Below, one piece after another: positions 18,854 through 27,284 of a stretch of DNA of 64,000 nt (position 1 is its first letter; each line of letters begins with the position of its first letter). Source of the stretch: Streptomyces sp. NBC_01335 (GTDB lineage: Bacteria > Actinomycetota > Actinomycetes > Streptomycetales > Streptomycetaceae); contig NZ_CP108370.1 of the NCBI RefSeq assembly GCF_035953295.1, forward strand, positions 3,687,001 through 3,751,000, given 5' to 3'. The notes beneath the pieces were generated by a model, which saw only the letters and a list, made by a program, of their open reading frames with translations, did no database searches and was not told where the DNA came from. The position numbers were made by a program, and so were the translations under genes.

Positions 18854-19948
18854 GTGGGCGAGCGGGAACCCCGAACGAGGCCGGATCTCGAACTCATACC
18901 CGCCTACCGGCCGGGCCGCTCCGTGAGCTCCTCCGGGGCGAAGCACGAACGCACGTACAAACTCTCCTCCAACGAGAACCCGTTCCCGCCGCTGCCCGGC
19001 GTGGTGGAACGGGCCGTCGCGGCCTCGGCGGGCATCAACCGCTACCCCGACGCGGCGTGCGGGGACCTCGTCCGACAACTCGCCAAGTACCTCGACGTGC
19101 CGGAGTCCCACATCGCGACCGGCACCGGCTCGGTGGGCGTCACCCAGCAGCTGCTCCAGGCGACGGCACAGCCCGGGGACGAAGTCCTCTTCGCCTGGCG
19201 GTCGTTCGAGGCGTACCCGGTGCTCACGCAGATCGCGGGCGCGGACTCCGTCCGGGTCCCGCTCACCGCGCGGGCCGTGCACGACCTCGACGCGATGGCC
19301 GCGGCGATCACCCCGCGCACGAGGCTCGTCTTCGTCTGCAATCCCAACAACCCCACCGGAACCATCGTGCGCCGGGCGGAGTTGGAACGATTCCTGGACC
19401 GGGTCCCCTCCGACGTGCTGGTGGTCCTGGACGAGGCGTACATCGAGTTCGTCCGGGACGACGACTACCCCGACGGCATCGAGATGTACCGGAACCGGCC
19501 CAACGTCTGTGTACTGCGCACCTTTTCGAAGGCGTTCGGGCTCGCGGGGCTGCGGATCGGCTTCGCCGTGGCGCACGAACCCGTCACCGAGGTACTGCGG
19601 AAGACGGCCGTTCCGTTCGGTGTGACCCAGTTCGCCCAGGACGCGGCCGTCGCCTCCCTGGAGTCGGTCGGGCCGATGCTGGAACGGGTGGCCGCGCTCG
19701 TGTCCGAGCGGGACCGGGTGACCGCCGCGCTGACCGCACAGGGGTGGACGGTCCCGCCGTCGCACGCCAACTTCGTGTGGCTCGCCACCCATGAGCGGAC
19801 GACCGCGTTCACGCGCGCCTGCGAGGACGAGGGCATCCTGGTGCGCGCCTTCGACGGCGAGGGCGTCCGGGTCAGCATCGGGGAGCAGGCCGCCAACGAC
19901 CGCTTCCTCCTCGCCGCGGAGCGCTTCCGCACGGAGACCGCCGGCTGA
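18854..19948 (+). CDS. HisC-like PLP aminotransferase (histidinol-phosphate/aromatic type)
   Basis: A fold-type I aminotransferase of 364 residues. [16 protein letters not shown] is the N-terminal signature, CNPNNPTGT and [11 protein letters not shown] hold PLP-ring contacts, and [15 protein letters not shown] carries the Schiff-base lysine. Family members act on histidinol phosphate or on phenylpyruvate and related aromatic keto acids; the sequence alone does not decide which. The gene stands apart from a his operon, which fits an aromatic aminotransferase (Pat-like) better. GTG 18854 has GGAGG about 9 bases upstream; the long 5' frame is not used. A BacA-like enzyme is encoded 3 kb downstream, so a shared pathway is possible but unproven. 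Confidence 0.85.
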   Translation: MGEREPRTRPDLELIPAYRPGRSVSSSGAKHERTYKLSSNENPFPPLPGVVERAVAASAGINRYPDAACGDLVRQLAKYLDVPESHIATGTGSVGVTQQLLQATAQPGDEVLFAWRSFEAYPVLTQIAGADSVRVPLTARAVHDLDAMAAAITPRTRLVFVCNPNNPTGTIVRRAELERFLDRVPSDVLVVLDEAYIEFVRDDDYPDGIEMYRNRPNVCVLRTFSKAFGLAGLRIGFAVAHEPVTEVLRKTAVPFGVTQFAQDAAVASLESVGPMLERVAALVSERDRVTAALTAQGWTVPPSHANFVWLATHERTTAFTRACEDEGILVRAFDGEGVRVSIGEQAANDRFLLAAERFRTETAG

Positions 19949-19988
19949 ACCCTCGGGTCACCGGGCCGCGGGCCGAGTCGGTGCGGAC

Positions 19989-20327
19989 GGGCCGGGCGAA
20001 CTGATCCGCCGCGTGCGCACCGCCGACCTCGCCGGTCCGCGAGGGCTCCGGCAGCCGAGGAACAACGTGCCCGACGACGCCACCGCGGTCTTCTGCCGAC
20101 CCACCGATCGGTGAGCCTCCGGGCTCTTCCGGTATCCGAGCAGTGGCCGACACGCAGCGCGCGTCGGCCACTCGGCGTTCCAGGAGATTCGGGGCTCCGC
20201 GTTTCCCGGTGAGATCGGGGCCCGGCTCCGGGAGCAGCCCGGCGTCGTGGACGCGGTGGTGGAGTTCCGGCCGGTCGCCGGTGGCGAAGCGGTCCTGCCG
20301 GCCCACGTGGTCCGCGTGCGGGCCGGT
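19989..20327 (+). pseudogene. Apparent gene fragments (PP2C-like end and AMP-ligase-like end)
   Basis: Two short stretches look like C-termini without bodies. At 19989-20114 the frame ends LIRRVRTADLAGPRG...NVPDDATAVFCR and a stop, resembling the last motif of a PP2C phosphatase. At 20163-20327 another frame reads IGARLREQPGVVDAVVEFR, which resembles the C-terminal subdomain of AMP-forming ligases. Neither has a start or catalytic core. They lie between an aminotransferase and the MFS gene and may be deletion scars of a larger biosynthetic locus. Confidence 0.3.
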
Positions 20328-21575
20328 TCAGGCGCCGGAGGCTTCCAGGACCCGGCGCCGGACCGGGCCGCCGAGGGCCCACTGCCCGAGGGCCGCGGCA
20401 CCGCACAGCGCGGCGCAGGTGTACCAGAGGACGGGGGCGCCCGCCTCCAGCAGACGGGTGCCGCCGAGGGGCGCGGTGAAGGTTCCGAGCCCCCAGGCAA
20501 GCCCGTACAGGCCGTTGTACCGGCCGCGCAGGTGCGCCGGGGCGAGGTCGGCGACGAGGGTGGAGCCGATCGACGTCAGCAGGACCTCGCCCACCGTCCA
20601 CACGGCGACCGCCGCGCCGTACCCGAGCGTGCCGGACGCCCAGGCGGTGGCCGCGTTGCCGGCGCCCATCAGCACCATGCCGAGCATCAGCCCGTGGTTG
20701 CGGTCGAGCATCCCGAGCCGGTGTCCGAGCAGCGGCTGGAGCACCACGACGGTCAGGCCGTTGACGGCCATCACCAGGCCGTACGAGGACGTGGGCAGAC
20801 CGTTCCTCTCCATGGCGAGCGGCAGCGTGGTGAGGGCCTGGACGAAGACGAAGGCGCACAGGAGGGTCAGGCAGACGAAGGCGACCATCACCCGGTCCCG
20901 CAGGACGTCGGCGACCCGGCCCTGGCTGGTTTTCACCTGTTGAGCGGAGGGTTCCGGCACGCCCCGCCAGACGAGCACCCCGAACAATGCGCAGCTCAGG
21001 GCGTCGATCCAGAACAGGGTGAGGAACCCTTCCCTGGCCAGCGCCCCACCGAGCGCCATGGACAGGGCGAAGCCCAGGTTCACCGCCCAGAGCAGCATGC
21101 CGAAGGCCCGCGGGCGCCCCTCGGCCGGAATCAGGTCGGCGACGATCGCCTGGGACGCGGGCCGGAAGAGGTCCAGGGTGACGCCGAGCAGGAACACCAC
21201 GACCACGGTGACCGGGGTGCTCTCGGCATAACCCAAGGTCAGCATGAGTGCGCCGGTGGCCAGCATCCCCCCGGTCAGCGCCACGCGCCGGCCCCAGCGG
21301 TCCGCGATCACCCCGCCGATCGGCTGGGAGAGCACGCTTCCCACGCCCAGTACGGCGAGAACGACGCCGACTTCGGTGGCCGTGAATCCCCGTTCGAGAC
21401 TGAGATAAAAAGAGAGAAAAGGGATGACCATCGTGCCGAGGCGGTTGACCAGAGTGCCCGCCCAGAGAATCCAGAAAGGCCTGGGCAGCCCGCCGAATCT
21501 AGCCTTGAATATGACCGAAAAGTGCCTTGCGGCACCGGCCTCCTGCTTGGTCCACATGGGCGGGAATCTTTGCAC
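20328..21575 (-). CDS. MFS transporter, drug/product exporter type
   Basis: A 415-residue protein with about 12 hydrophobic segments. The loop-2 motif GGVIADRWGRRVAL is the MFS motif A, and a partly repeated LLGHRLGMLDRN lies in the second half. The N-terminus (IFKARFGGLPRPFWILWAGTLVNRLG) matches DHA1-type exporters. Start could be 21575 (GTG) or the ATG at 21557; neither has a clear ribosome binding site. It diverges from the ATP-grasp gene across 125 bases, which fits a role in exporting that locus's product, as BacE does in bacilysin loci. Confidence 0.85.
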   Translation of the reverse strand: MQRFPPMWTKQEAGAARHFSVIFKARFGGLPRPFWILWAGTLVNRLGTMVIPFLSFYLSLERGFTATEVGVVLAVLGVGSVLSQPIGGVIADRWGRRVALTGGMLATGALMLTLGYAESTPVTVVVVFLLGVTLDLFRPASQAIVADLIPAEGRPRAFGMLLWAVNLGFALSMALGGALAREGFLTLFWIDALSCALFGVLVWRGVPEPSAQQVKTSQGRVADVLRDRVMVAFVCLTLLCAFVFVQALTTLPLAMERNGLPTSSYGLVMAVNGLTVVVLQPLLGHRLGMLDRNHGLMLGMVLMGAGNAATAWASGTLGYGAAVAVWTVGEVLLTSIGSTLVADLAPAHLRGRYNGLYGLAWGLGTFTAPLGGTRLLEAGAPVLWYTCAALCGAAALGQWALGGPVRRRVLEASGA

Positions 21576-21700
21576 GGTAACGGCCGGAATGTCGAGAGGC
21601 GCCTAATGCCGGCCGCAGCCCAGATACTGAGATGCGAGTTGACCGATCGTAATCGCGCCATGAAGGATGTGCGACGCCGCACCATGCGACGGAGGAAACA

Positions 21701-22999
21701 GTGAGCAACAATTCTCCTACGGGAGGGCATTCGCATGTCGTTCTCGTGGACACCTACGAGACGGCCTCGCACGGAGTTCCGCAGACCGCCCGCCACATAG
21801 CGCCCGCATTCATCCGGGCCGGATTCCCGTGCGTGCGCGTCCAGAGCTCTCCCGAACCGCCCGCGGTATACCGGTCGTCCCGGCCGACGCTGGAGAATTA
21901 CGCGGCGAACATCGTGCACGACGGAGACCTCGACCGGACCCTGAAGGAACTGGCCCCCTACCGGCCGACCGCGGTGGTGGCCGGCGGCGAGTACGGCGTC
22001 GCCTTCGCCGACGTCCTCAGCGAGGCCCTCGGGCTCCCCTCCTCCAACGGCACCCGCCTCAGCGAAGCCCGCAGGGACAAGGCCCTGATGACGGAGGCCG
22101 TCAGCGCGGCGGGCCTGCGCACGGCCCGGCAGCTGCGCGTCGAGACCGAGGCCGAACTGGTCGCCTGGCACCAGGAGACCGGCGGCCGGATCGTCGTCAA
22201 GCCGCTGCGCAGCGCGGGCGGCGACGGTGTCTCGTTCTGCGACACCCCGCAGGACTCGGCCGCCGCGTTCCGCCGCCTCATGGGCTCCCCCGACGTCTTC
22301 GCCGCCACCAACACCGCCGTCCTCGCCCAGGAGTACCTGGTGGGTACGGAGTACATCGTCAACACGGCCAGCCTCGACGGACAGCACCACGCCGCCGAGA
22401 TCTGGCGGAGCTCCCGGTACTCGGTGAACGGCGTCACCGACATGTCCGGTGCCTGCTACATCGTGCCGCGCCGGGGCGAGGAGCAGGACGCGCTGGTCGA
22501 GTACGCCTTCGCCGTGCTGGACGCGCTGGACATCCGCAACGGCCCCGCGCACGTGGAACTCAAGATGACCCCGCAGGGCCCCTGTCTCATCGAGGCCGGA
22601 GCCCGCCTTTCGGGTGGCGACCTGCCGTACTACGCGCAGCTGGCCACCGGCGAGTCCCAGCTCGACTGGGCCGTCGACGCCTACCTCCGGCCGCGGCGTT
22701 TCCTCGCCCGCCGGGGCGAGCCCTACGAGATCGACCGGTATTTCGCGTGGGTGGCCTTGATCTCTCCGGTCGAAGGCAAACTTTCGGGATACCGGGACAT
22801 CGAGCGGATTGCCTCGATGGAAAGCTTCCGTGAACTGTGGCAGCTCACCAAGCCCGGGGACCGGATCGTGCCTACCGTGGACGACACGACATATCCCGTG
22901 ATCATCAATCTCATGCATGAAGTGGAAGAGATGGTCATCCGCGACATGGGAACCATCCGATATCTCGACGGAATGGGTTTCTATGAAATCGCGCAGTGA
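21701..22999 (+). CDS. ATP-grasp ligase (amino-acid ligase-like)
   Basis: A 432-residue protein with the ATP-grasp fold. VVKPLRSAGGDGV near residue 165 is the ATP-binding lysine and glycine loop, QEYLVGTEYIVN near 210 the purine side, and HVELKMTPQGPCLIEAGARLSGG near 285-305 the Mg-binding Glu/Asn-type strand. The closest known types are L-amino-acid ligases such as BacD and carnosine synthase, which join amino acids through an acyl phosphate. GTG 21701 has GGAGG 5 bases upstream. It is the first of three co-directional genes; 39 bases separate it from the next. Role: probably peptide-bond or amide formation in a small secondary metabolite. Confidence 0.8.
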   Translation: MSNNSPTGGHSHVVLVDTYETASHGVPQTARHIAPAFIRAGFPCVRVQSSPEPPAVYRSSRPTLENYAANIVHDGDLDRTLKELAPYRPTAVVAGGEYGVAFADVLSEALGLPSSNGTRLSEARRDKALMTEAVSAAGLRTARQLRVETEAELVAWHQETGGRIVVKPLRSAGGDGVSFCDTPQDSAAAFRRLMGSPDVFAATNTAVLAQEYLVGTEYIVNTASLDGQHHAAEIWRSSRYSVNGVTDMSGACYIVPRRGEEQDALVEYAFAVLDALDIRNGPAHVELKMTPQGPCLIEAGARLSGGDLPYYAQLATGESQLDWAVDAYLRPRRFLARRGEPYEIDRYFAWVALISPVEGKLSGYRDIERIASMESFRELWQLTKPGDRIVPTVDDTTYPVIINLMHEVEEMVIRDMGTIRYLDGMGFYEIAQ

Positions 23000-23038
23000 T
23001 CATCCCCTTCCCTTCACGCCGAAGGAGGGGGACCTTTC

Positions 23039-23653
23039 TTGATTACGCAGATCGACACCTATCAGGAGACCGAGGCATTCACCGCTGAGGTCGTCCAGAC
23101 GCCGCGCTACCGCTCGGCAGCCACCCTTGCCGACGACCCCGCGGGCCTGACCTGCAGCGTCACCGTGGGGATGCGCTGGGCCGCGACCGAGGGACGGGCC
23201 GGCCGGCTGTCCGGATATCCCTCGTTCGAGCTCGCCGCCGAGTCGGTGAAGGACGGCCGGCACGACGCACTGCTCGTCGCCGGGGCGTATCCGGAGATCC
23301 GCTCCTTCTTCTTCGACCCGCGTCTGCGCGCCGTCGAGGCATTCGTCAGCGCGCTCCCGGACATGGTCCTGGCCGCTCCCGAGGAACACGCCGCTCTCCG
23401 CCGGTTCGACACCGTCTACTACCACCCGGCGACCAGAGTCCTGTTCGAGAACTCCGTCGAAGGACGGACCGACAGGGCGATCCAGGCCACCTCCAACAGC
23501 ACCGCGTGCCGCGACGCCCTGGAGAACCCGGGCCGGGCCGCAGCCATCACCAACCAGCTCTGCGCGGACCACTACGGCCTGAGGACCCTGGAGGTGCTTT
23601 CGGCCGGCACGCCCATGAGCTTCGTCGTCTTCGAGCGCAAGGACCGGCTGTGA
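23039..23653 (+). CDS. BacA-like protein of the prephenate dehydratase/decarboxylase family
   Basis: About 204 residues. The order of conserved blocks resembles BacA, the prephenate decarboxylase of bacilysin synthesis: DALLVAGAYPEIRSFFFDPRL, then QATSNSTACRDALE, AITNQLCADHYGLRTLEVL, and PMSFVVF at the end. The Thr-Arg-Phe motif of true prephenate dehydratases is not seen, so a non-aromatising decarboxylation or another reaction is more likely than phenylalanine synthesis. The TTG start follows AAGGAGG by about 10 bases; an alternative start is not obvious. The stop overlaps the DUF2000 start (GTGA), so the two are coupled. Assignment rests on my reading of the motifs, not on an alignment. 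Confidence 0.6.
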   Translation: MITQIDTYQETEAFTAEVVQTPRYRSAATLADDPAGLTCSVTVGMRWAATEGRAGRLSGYPSFELAAESVKDGRHDALLVAGAYPEIRSFFFDPRLRAVEAFVSALPDMVLAAPEEHAALRRFDTVYYHPATRVLFENSVEGRTDRAIQATSNSTACRDALENPGRAAAITNQLCADHYGLRTLEVLSAGTPMSFVVFERKDRL

Positions 23654-24066
23654 CGTCCGAACTCCTGCGGACCGCCATCGCGGTCGACAAGTCGCTCGAC
23701 GCCGGAGCGGTCGCCAACGCGTCCGCGATCGTCATGGGACAGCTGGCGCGCCTCGACGACCGCGTCTACGCGGACGACGTGCGCGACTCGGAGGGCTCGC
23801 TCCACGCGGGCATCCGCTTCAACACCATGGTGCTCGCCGGCCGCAGCAGCCACCTGACCGCCCTCGCGGAGGCCGCCCGGGCCGAGAACCTGCCCACCGC
23901 GGTGTTCACCGTCGAGGGCCGGTCCCTCAGCAACTCCTTCGAGGAGTACCGGGACTTGATCGCCCGGTCCGCGCCCGGCGAGCTCACCGTGTGCGCGGTC
24001 GGCGTCCTCGGCGAGCACGAGCTCGTCCGCACCCTCACCAAGCGCTTCAGCGTGTACCGCGGCTGA
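23650..24066 (+). CDS. DUF2000 family protein
   Basis: 138 residues with the DUF2000 pattern: an early LDAGAVANASAIVMGQLA, a central DSEGSLHAGIRFNTMVLAG, and a C-terminal VCAVGVLGEHELVRTLTKRFSVYRG. The fold is related to peptidyl-tRNA hydrolase 2 but no reaction is established. The GTG overlaps the BacA-like stop by 4 bases. Its place as last gene of the ATP-grasp/BacA-like operon suggests a supporting role in that pathway. Confidence 0.75.
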   Translation: MTSELLRTAIAVDKSLDAGAVANASAIVMGQLARLDDRVYADDVRDSEGSLHAGIRFNTMVLAGRSSHLTALAEAARAENLPTAVFTVEGRSLSNSFEEYRDLIARSAPGELTVCAVGVLGEHELVRTLTKRFSVYRG

Positions 24067-24140
24067 GACGGCCTGGAACGGACTGTGCGTGACCTCCCCG
24101 ACCGCGGCACGCGACGCTGTGGTGCGACCCCGGGAAACGA

Positions 24141-24180
24141 CGGAGCGCCCCGACCGGCCGGAGCCTGTCGGGGCGCTTCG
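24141..24180 (-). terminator. Bidirectional hairpin between DUF2000 gene and tRNA-Lys
   Basis: AGCGCCCCGAC (24144-24154) pairs with GTCGGGGCGCT (24167-24177), and the stem can be extended by three flanking pairs. On the minus strand it ends the tRNA-Lys transcript and a TCGTTT stretch follows. It also lies 75 bases after the DUF2000 stop on the plus strand. Confidence 0.75.
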
Positions 24181-24218
24181 CAGCAGGTCGGAGGAGGTCT
24201 CTCCCGCCCTGCGATCGG

Positions 24219-24292
24219 TAGGCCGTGTGGGACTCGAACCCACAACCAACGGATTAAAAGTCCGCTGCTCTGACCAATTGAGCTAACGGCCC
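24219..24292 (-). tRNA. tRNA-Lys (TTT)
   Basis: A 74-base cloverleaf starting GGGCCGTTAGCTCAATTGG. The anticodon loop is CTTTTAA between GCGGA and TCCGT, so the anticodon is TTT. The T-arm is TGTGGGTTCGAGTCCCACA and the acceptor stem closes with a G-T wobble. CCA is not encoded. Confidence 0.95.
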
Positions 24293-24575
24293 CTACCGGA
24301 TCACCCACGAGCATAGCCCGCCCGGACCCGCGAGCCGATCCGGTATCCCTTGACGGGCCGCTGCGCCGGGGAAGCGGACACCACCCGAGGTGTCCGCGCG
24401 GGCGGATCGTGACCTTGTGAACGGCGGTACGGGTACCGGCGACGGGGTCACGGCCGACCCGTCCCGGCGCCCGCGCCCCGAAGTCCGGATGCGGGCCCGG
24501 GCCCCCGCACACCCGTAACGCCGTACACCACCCGTACCGCCGTACACCCCCGTGCCGCTGTACTACCCGTCAACG
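24293..24575. other. Spacer between tRNA-Lys and helicase terminator
   Basis: No gene is supported. The right half holds short degenerate repeats of the CCGTACACC type. The tRNA-Lys promoter should lie here on the minus strand, but I see no convincing boxes. Confidence 0.4.
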
Positions 24576-24622
24576 CGCCAGGGCCCGTACACCACCTCGC
24601 GGTGTGTGTACGGGCCCTGGCG
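24576..24622 (-). terminator. Strong terminator of the DEAD-box helicase gene
   Basis: A perfect 17-bp stem, CGCCAGGGCCCGTACAC with GTGTACGGGCCCTGGCG, around a 13-base loop. It begins 66 bases after the helicase stop on the minus strand. Confidence 0.85.
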
Positions 24623-24687
24623 TCGGATCGGACGGCTCAAGCGGCCGTCAGGTCGCGGGTCCGCCGGTCGGCGGTCCGGACGACCGG

Positions 24688-27018
24688 TCAGCCGTTGCGC
24701 TTCCAGCGGGGCTTGTCGTCGCGGCGGCCGAAGCTGCCGGTGTTCGTACCGGTGTTGCCGCGGTGGTCGTCACGACGGCCCTGCGGGCGGTCGCTGGCGC
24801 CGCCGGAGCGGAAGCCGCCGGCCGGACGGTCGTCACGACGGTCGCGGTTGAACGGACGGTCGCTGCCACCGGAGCGGAAGCCGCCGGAGGGGCGGTCGTC
24901 GCGACGGTCGCCACCGGAGCGGAAGCCGCCCGACGGACGGTCGTCACGACGCTCGAAGGAACGGCCACCACGGTCGCCGCCACGGTCGTCACGACGGTCG
25001 CCACCGGAACGGAAGCCACCGGACGGACGGTCGTCACGACGGTCGCGGTTGAACGACGGACGGTCGTCACGACGCTCGAAGGAACGGCCACCACGGTCGC
25101 CGCCACGGTCGTCACGACGGTCGCCACCGGAACGGAAGCCACCGGACGGACGGTCGTCACGACGGTCGCGGTTGAACGACGGACGGTCGTCACGACGCTC
25201 GAAGGAACGGCCACCACGGTCGCCGCCACGGTCGCCACCGGAGCGGAAGCCGCCCGACGGACGGTCGTCACGACGGTCGTTGCCGCCGCGGTAGCCGCCA
25301 CGGTCGCCACCGCGGTTGTCGCGGCGCTCGTAGTTGCCCCGCTCGTCACGGCGCTCCTCGCGGACCGCCGGCTGCGGCTCCGGCACGGCGACGGCGGCCT
25401 CGACGGCTGCCTCCGCCTCGGCGACGGCCTCGGCCACCGCCTGCTCCGGGTCGTCGCCCCGCTCGCGCGCGGCACGGGCCACCAGGCGGTCGGCCTCCTC
25501 GCGGAGCTCACCGGCGCGGCGCTGCACGTGCTCCAGCTGCTTGGTCAGCTCGGCGACCTCACGCTCGGCCTGCTTGGCGGCGTTGTTCGCGGAGTCGGCC
25601 TGGACCTCGGTGAGCGAACGCGCACCGGTGATCTCGGCGACCTCGGGCTCGAAGACGCCCGCGCCCTGGACGATGTGGCGCGAGGCGTCGACGCCCGCGT
25701 CCTCCATCAGGCGGAAGATCTGGCGACGCTGGTGCGGGAGCGCCAGCGAGACGACGACACCGGACTTGCCGGCACGGGCGGTACGGCCCGAGCGGTGCAG
25801 GTAGTCCTTGTGGTCGCCGGCCGGGTCCACGTTCAGCACCAGGTCGATGCCGTCGACGTGGATGCCTCGGGCGGCGACGTCGGTGGCGACCAGGGCGTTG
25901 ACGTAGCCCTTCTTGAAGTCTTCGAGGACGCGGGTACGGGCACCCTGCGTCATGCCGCCGTGCAGCGCGTCGGCCTTCACGCCGGACTCGATGAGCTGCT
26001 CGGCGATGCGGTCGGCGCCCAGCTGGGTGCGGACGAAGATGATCGTGCGGCCCTTGCGGGCGGCGATGGCGGCCGTGACCGGCGCCTTGTCCTTCGGCTT
26101 CACGACGAGGACGTGGTGCGACATGGTCGAGACGTTGCCCTGGGCGCTGTCGACCTCGTGCGTGACCGGGTTGGTCAGGTAGCGCTTGACCAGGGTGCCG
26201 ATCTCGTTCTCCATGGTGGCGGAGAAGAGCATCCGCTGGCCGCCGCCGGGGATCTGGTCGAGCAGCTCGGTGACCTCGGGCAGGAAGCCCAGGTCGGACA
26301 TCTGGTCGGCCTCGTCGAGGACGGCGACCTGGACGTTCGCGAGCGAGCAGGCGCCGCGGTTGATGATGTCGCGCAGACGGCCCGGGGTGGCGACGAGGAC
26401 GTCGACACCGCGCTCCAGGGCGTAGATCTGGTTGCCCATGGACGTACCGCCGCAGACGACCTTCATCTTGAGGCCGAGCACGTCGCCGTACGGCTGGAGC
26501 GCGTCCGCGACCTGCATCGCGAGCTCACGGGTCGGCGTGAGGATGATCGCGCGGGGCTTCTTCTTCTCGGTGTGCCCGCCGGCCAGCGCGGCCAGGGTCG
26601 GCAGACCGAAGGAGAGGGTCTTGCCGGAGCCGGTGCGGCCGCGGCCCAGGATGTCCTTGCCGGCCAGGGCGTCCGGGATGGTCGCGGCCTGGATCGGGAA
26701 GGGGCTGGTCACGCCGTTCTGCGCCAGCTTGCGGACGATGCCCTCGGGCAGGCCCAGCGAGGCGAAGGTGAGAGTCGGCTCGGCGTCCTCGTCGGAGACG
26801 GGGGCCTCGTCGGAGACGGTCTCGGCGGGCGCTGCGGCCTCGACGGACTCGGTCTCGACGACGGGAGCCGCGACCTCGGCGGCCTTCTCCTCGGTCACCT
26901 CGGCGGCGACGGGAGCTGCCTCGGCCACGACGGCCTCGGCGGCGAGCTCGGCGGTCTGCGCGAGCTCCGTGTCGATGTCTGCGGACATGACGGTGTGGTC
27001 AGAACTGGAAATTGACAT
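24688..27018 (-). CDS. DEAD-box ATP-dependent RNA helicase with RGG/RDD-repeat tail
   Basis: A 776-residue RNA remodelling enzyme. An acidic Ala/Glu-rich leader (1-85) precedes the helicase core: the Q motif region (LTFASLGLPEGIVRKLAQNGVTSPFPIQ), motif I GRTGSGKT, motif II DEAD, motif III SAT, and the C-terminal lobe with ATDVAARGIHVDG and HRSGRTARAG. A coiled-coil-like segment (~500-560) is followed by ~200 residues of RDDRP/GGFRSGG/RGG-type repeats, which bind RNA non-specifically and may drive condensation. Part of the tail is coded by a 123-bp tandem repeat. Start at 27018 is supported by family resemblance; its GGAAGG is rather far (about 13 bases). A TTGCAC-N18-TATGGT promoter lies ~150 bases upstream, giving a long leader typical of cold-inducible helicases. 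Confidence 0.9.
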   Translation of the reverse strand: MSISSSDHTVMSADIDTELAQTAELAAEAVVAEAAPVAAEVTEEKAAEVAAPVVETESVEAAAPAETVSDEAPVSDEDAEPTLTFASLGLPEGIVRKLAQNGVTSPFPIQAATIPDALAGKDILGRGRTGSGKTLSFGLPTLAALAGGHTEKKKPRAIILTPTRELAMQVADALQPYGDVLGLKMKVVCGGTSMGNQIYALERGVDVLVATPGRLRDIINRGACSLANVQVAVLDEADQMSDLGFLPEVTELLDQIPGGGQRMLFSATMENEIGTLVKRYLTNPVTHEVDSAQGNVSTMSHHVLVVKPKDKAPVTAAIAARKGRTIIFVRTQLGADRIAEQLIESGVKADALHGGMTQGARTRVLEDFKKGYVNALVATDVAARGIHVDGIDLVLNVDPAGDHKDYLHRSGRTARAGKSGVVVSLALPHQRRQIFRLMEDAGVDASRHIVQGAGVFEPEVAEITGARSLTEVQADSANNAAKQAEREVAELTKQLEHVQRRAGELREEADRLVARAARERGDDPEQAVAEAVAEAEAAVEAAVAVPEPQPAVREERRDERGNYERRDNRGGDRGGYRGGNDRRDDRPSGGFRSGGDRGGDRGGRSFERRDDRPSFNRDRRDDRPSGGFRSGGDRRDDRGGDRGGRSFERRDDRPSFNRDRRDDRPSGGFRSGGDRRDDRGGDRGGRSFERRDDRPSGGFRSGGDRRDDRPSGGFRSGGSDRPFNRDRRDDRPAGGFRSGGASDRPQGRRDDHRGNTGTNTGSFGRRDDKPRWKRNG
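24961..25235. repeat. 123-bp tandem repeat inside the helicase tail
   Basis: Two essentially identical 123-bp units start at 24961 and 25084, and a partial third starts at 25207. The period is 41 codons, so copy number can change without a frameshift. Each unit codes a block with GGRSFERRDDRPSFNRDRR and GGFRSGGDRRDDRGG. Expansion or contraction would change tail length only. Confidence 0.85.
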
Positions 27019-27176
27019 GCGAAATGCGAAACCTTCCGGAGTCTCGGCACGCGCCCGTAACTCCGTGTTTTCGCAATTTCGACCGCCTCAATGCGGTCCA
27101 GCCACGGCAAGGGAGAGTACGCGCCACACGGCGCTCTTCTGTGTCGGCGCCGGGCAATGGGATCAAACGATCTACT

Positions 27177-27206
27177 ACCATACGCACCCTCCCCCACTTT
27201 GTGCAA
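27177..27206 (-). promoter_or_regulatory. Predicted sigma-HrdB-type promoter of the helicase gene
   Basis: On the minus strand TTGCAC (27206-27201) and TATGGT (27182-27177) are 18 bases apart. Transcription would start near 27170, about 150 bases before the ATG. The leader contains GCGCC-GTGT-GGCGC and GACCGC-ATTGAG-GCGGTC hairpins. Confidence 0.55.
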
Positions 27207-27284
27207 ACCGCCCTTCTTCAGCACCTCGCCATACCGCCTCCGACCTGCGGTGATGCCCAGCATGGGCAGCACCGGCCCGGGCGG

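Noticed and set aside
24961..25235. CRISPR-like array
   Set aside because: The repeats are contiguous, in frame with a helicase gene and have no unique spacers.
24604..27015. 803-codon open frame on the plus strand opposite the DEAD-box helicase
   Set aside because: It is the antisense of a well-supported helicase gene; its apparent repeats (VVTTVATG) are the complement of the RDD/RGG repeats. No ribosome binding site or domain.
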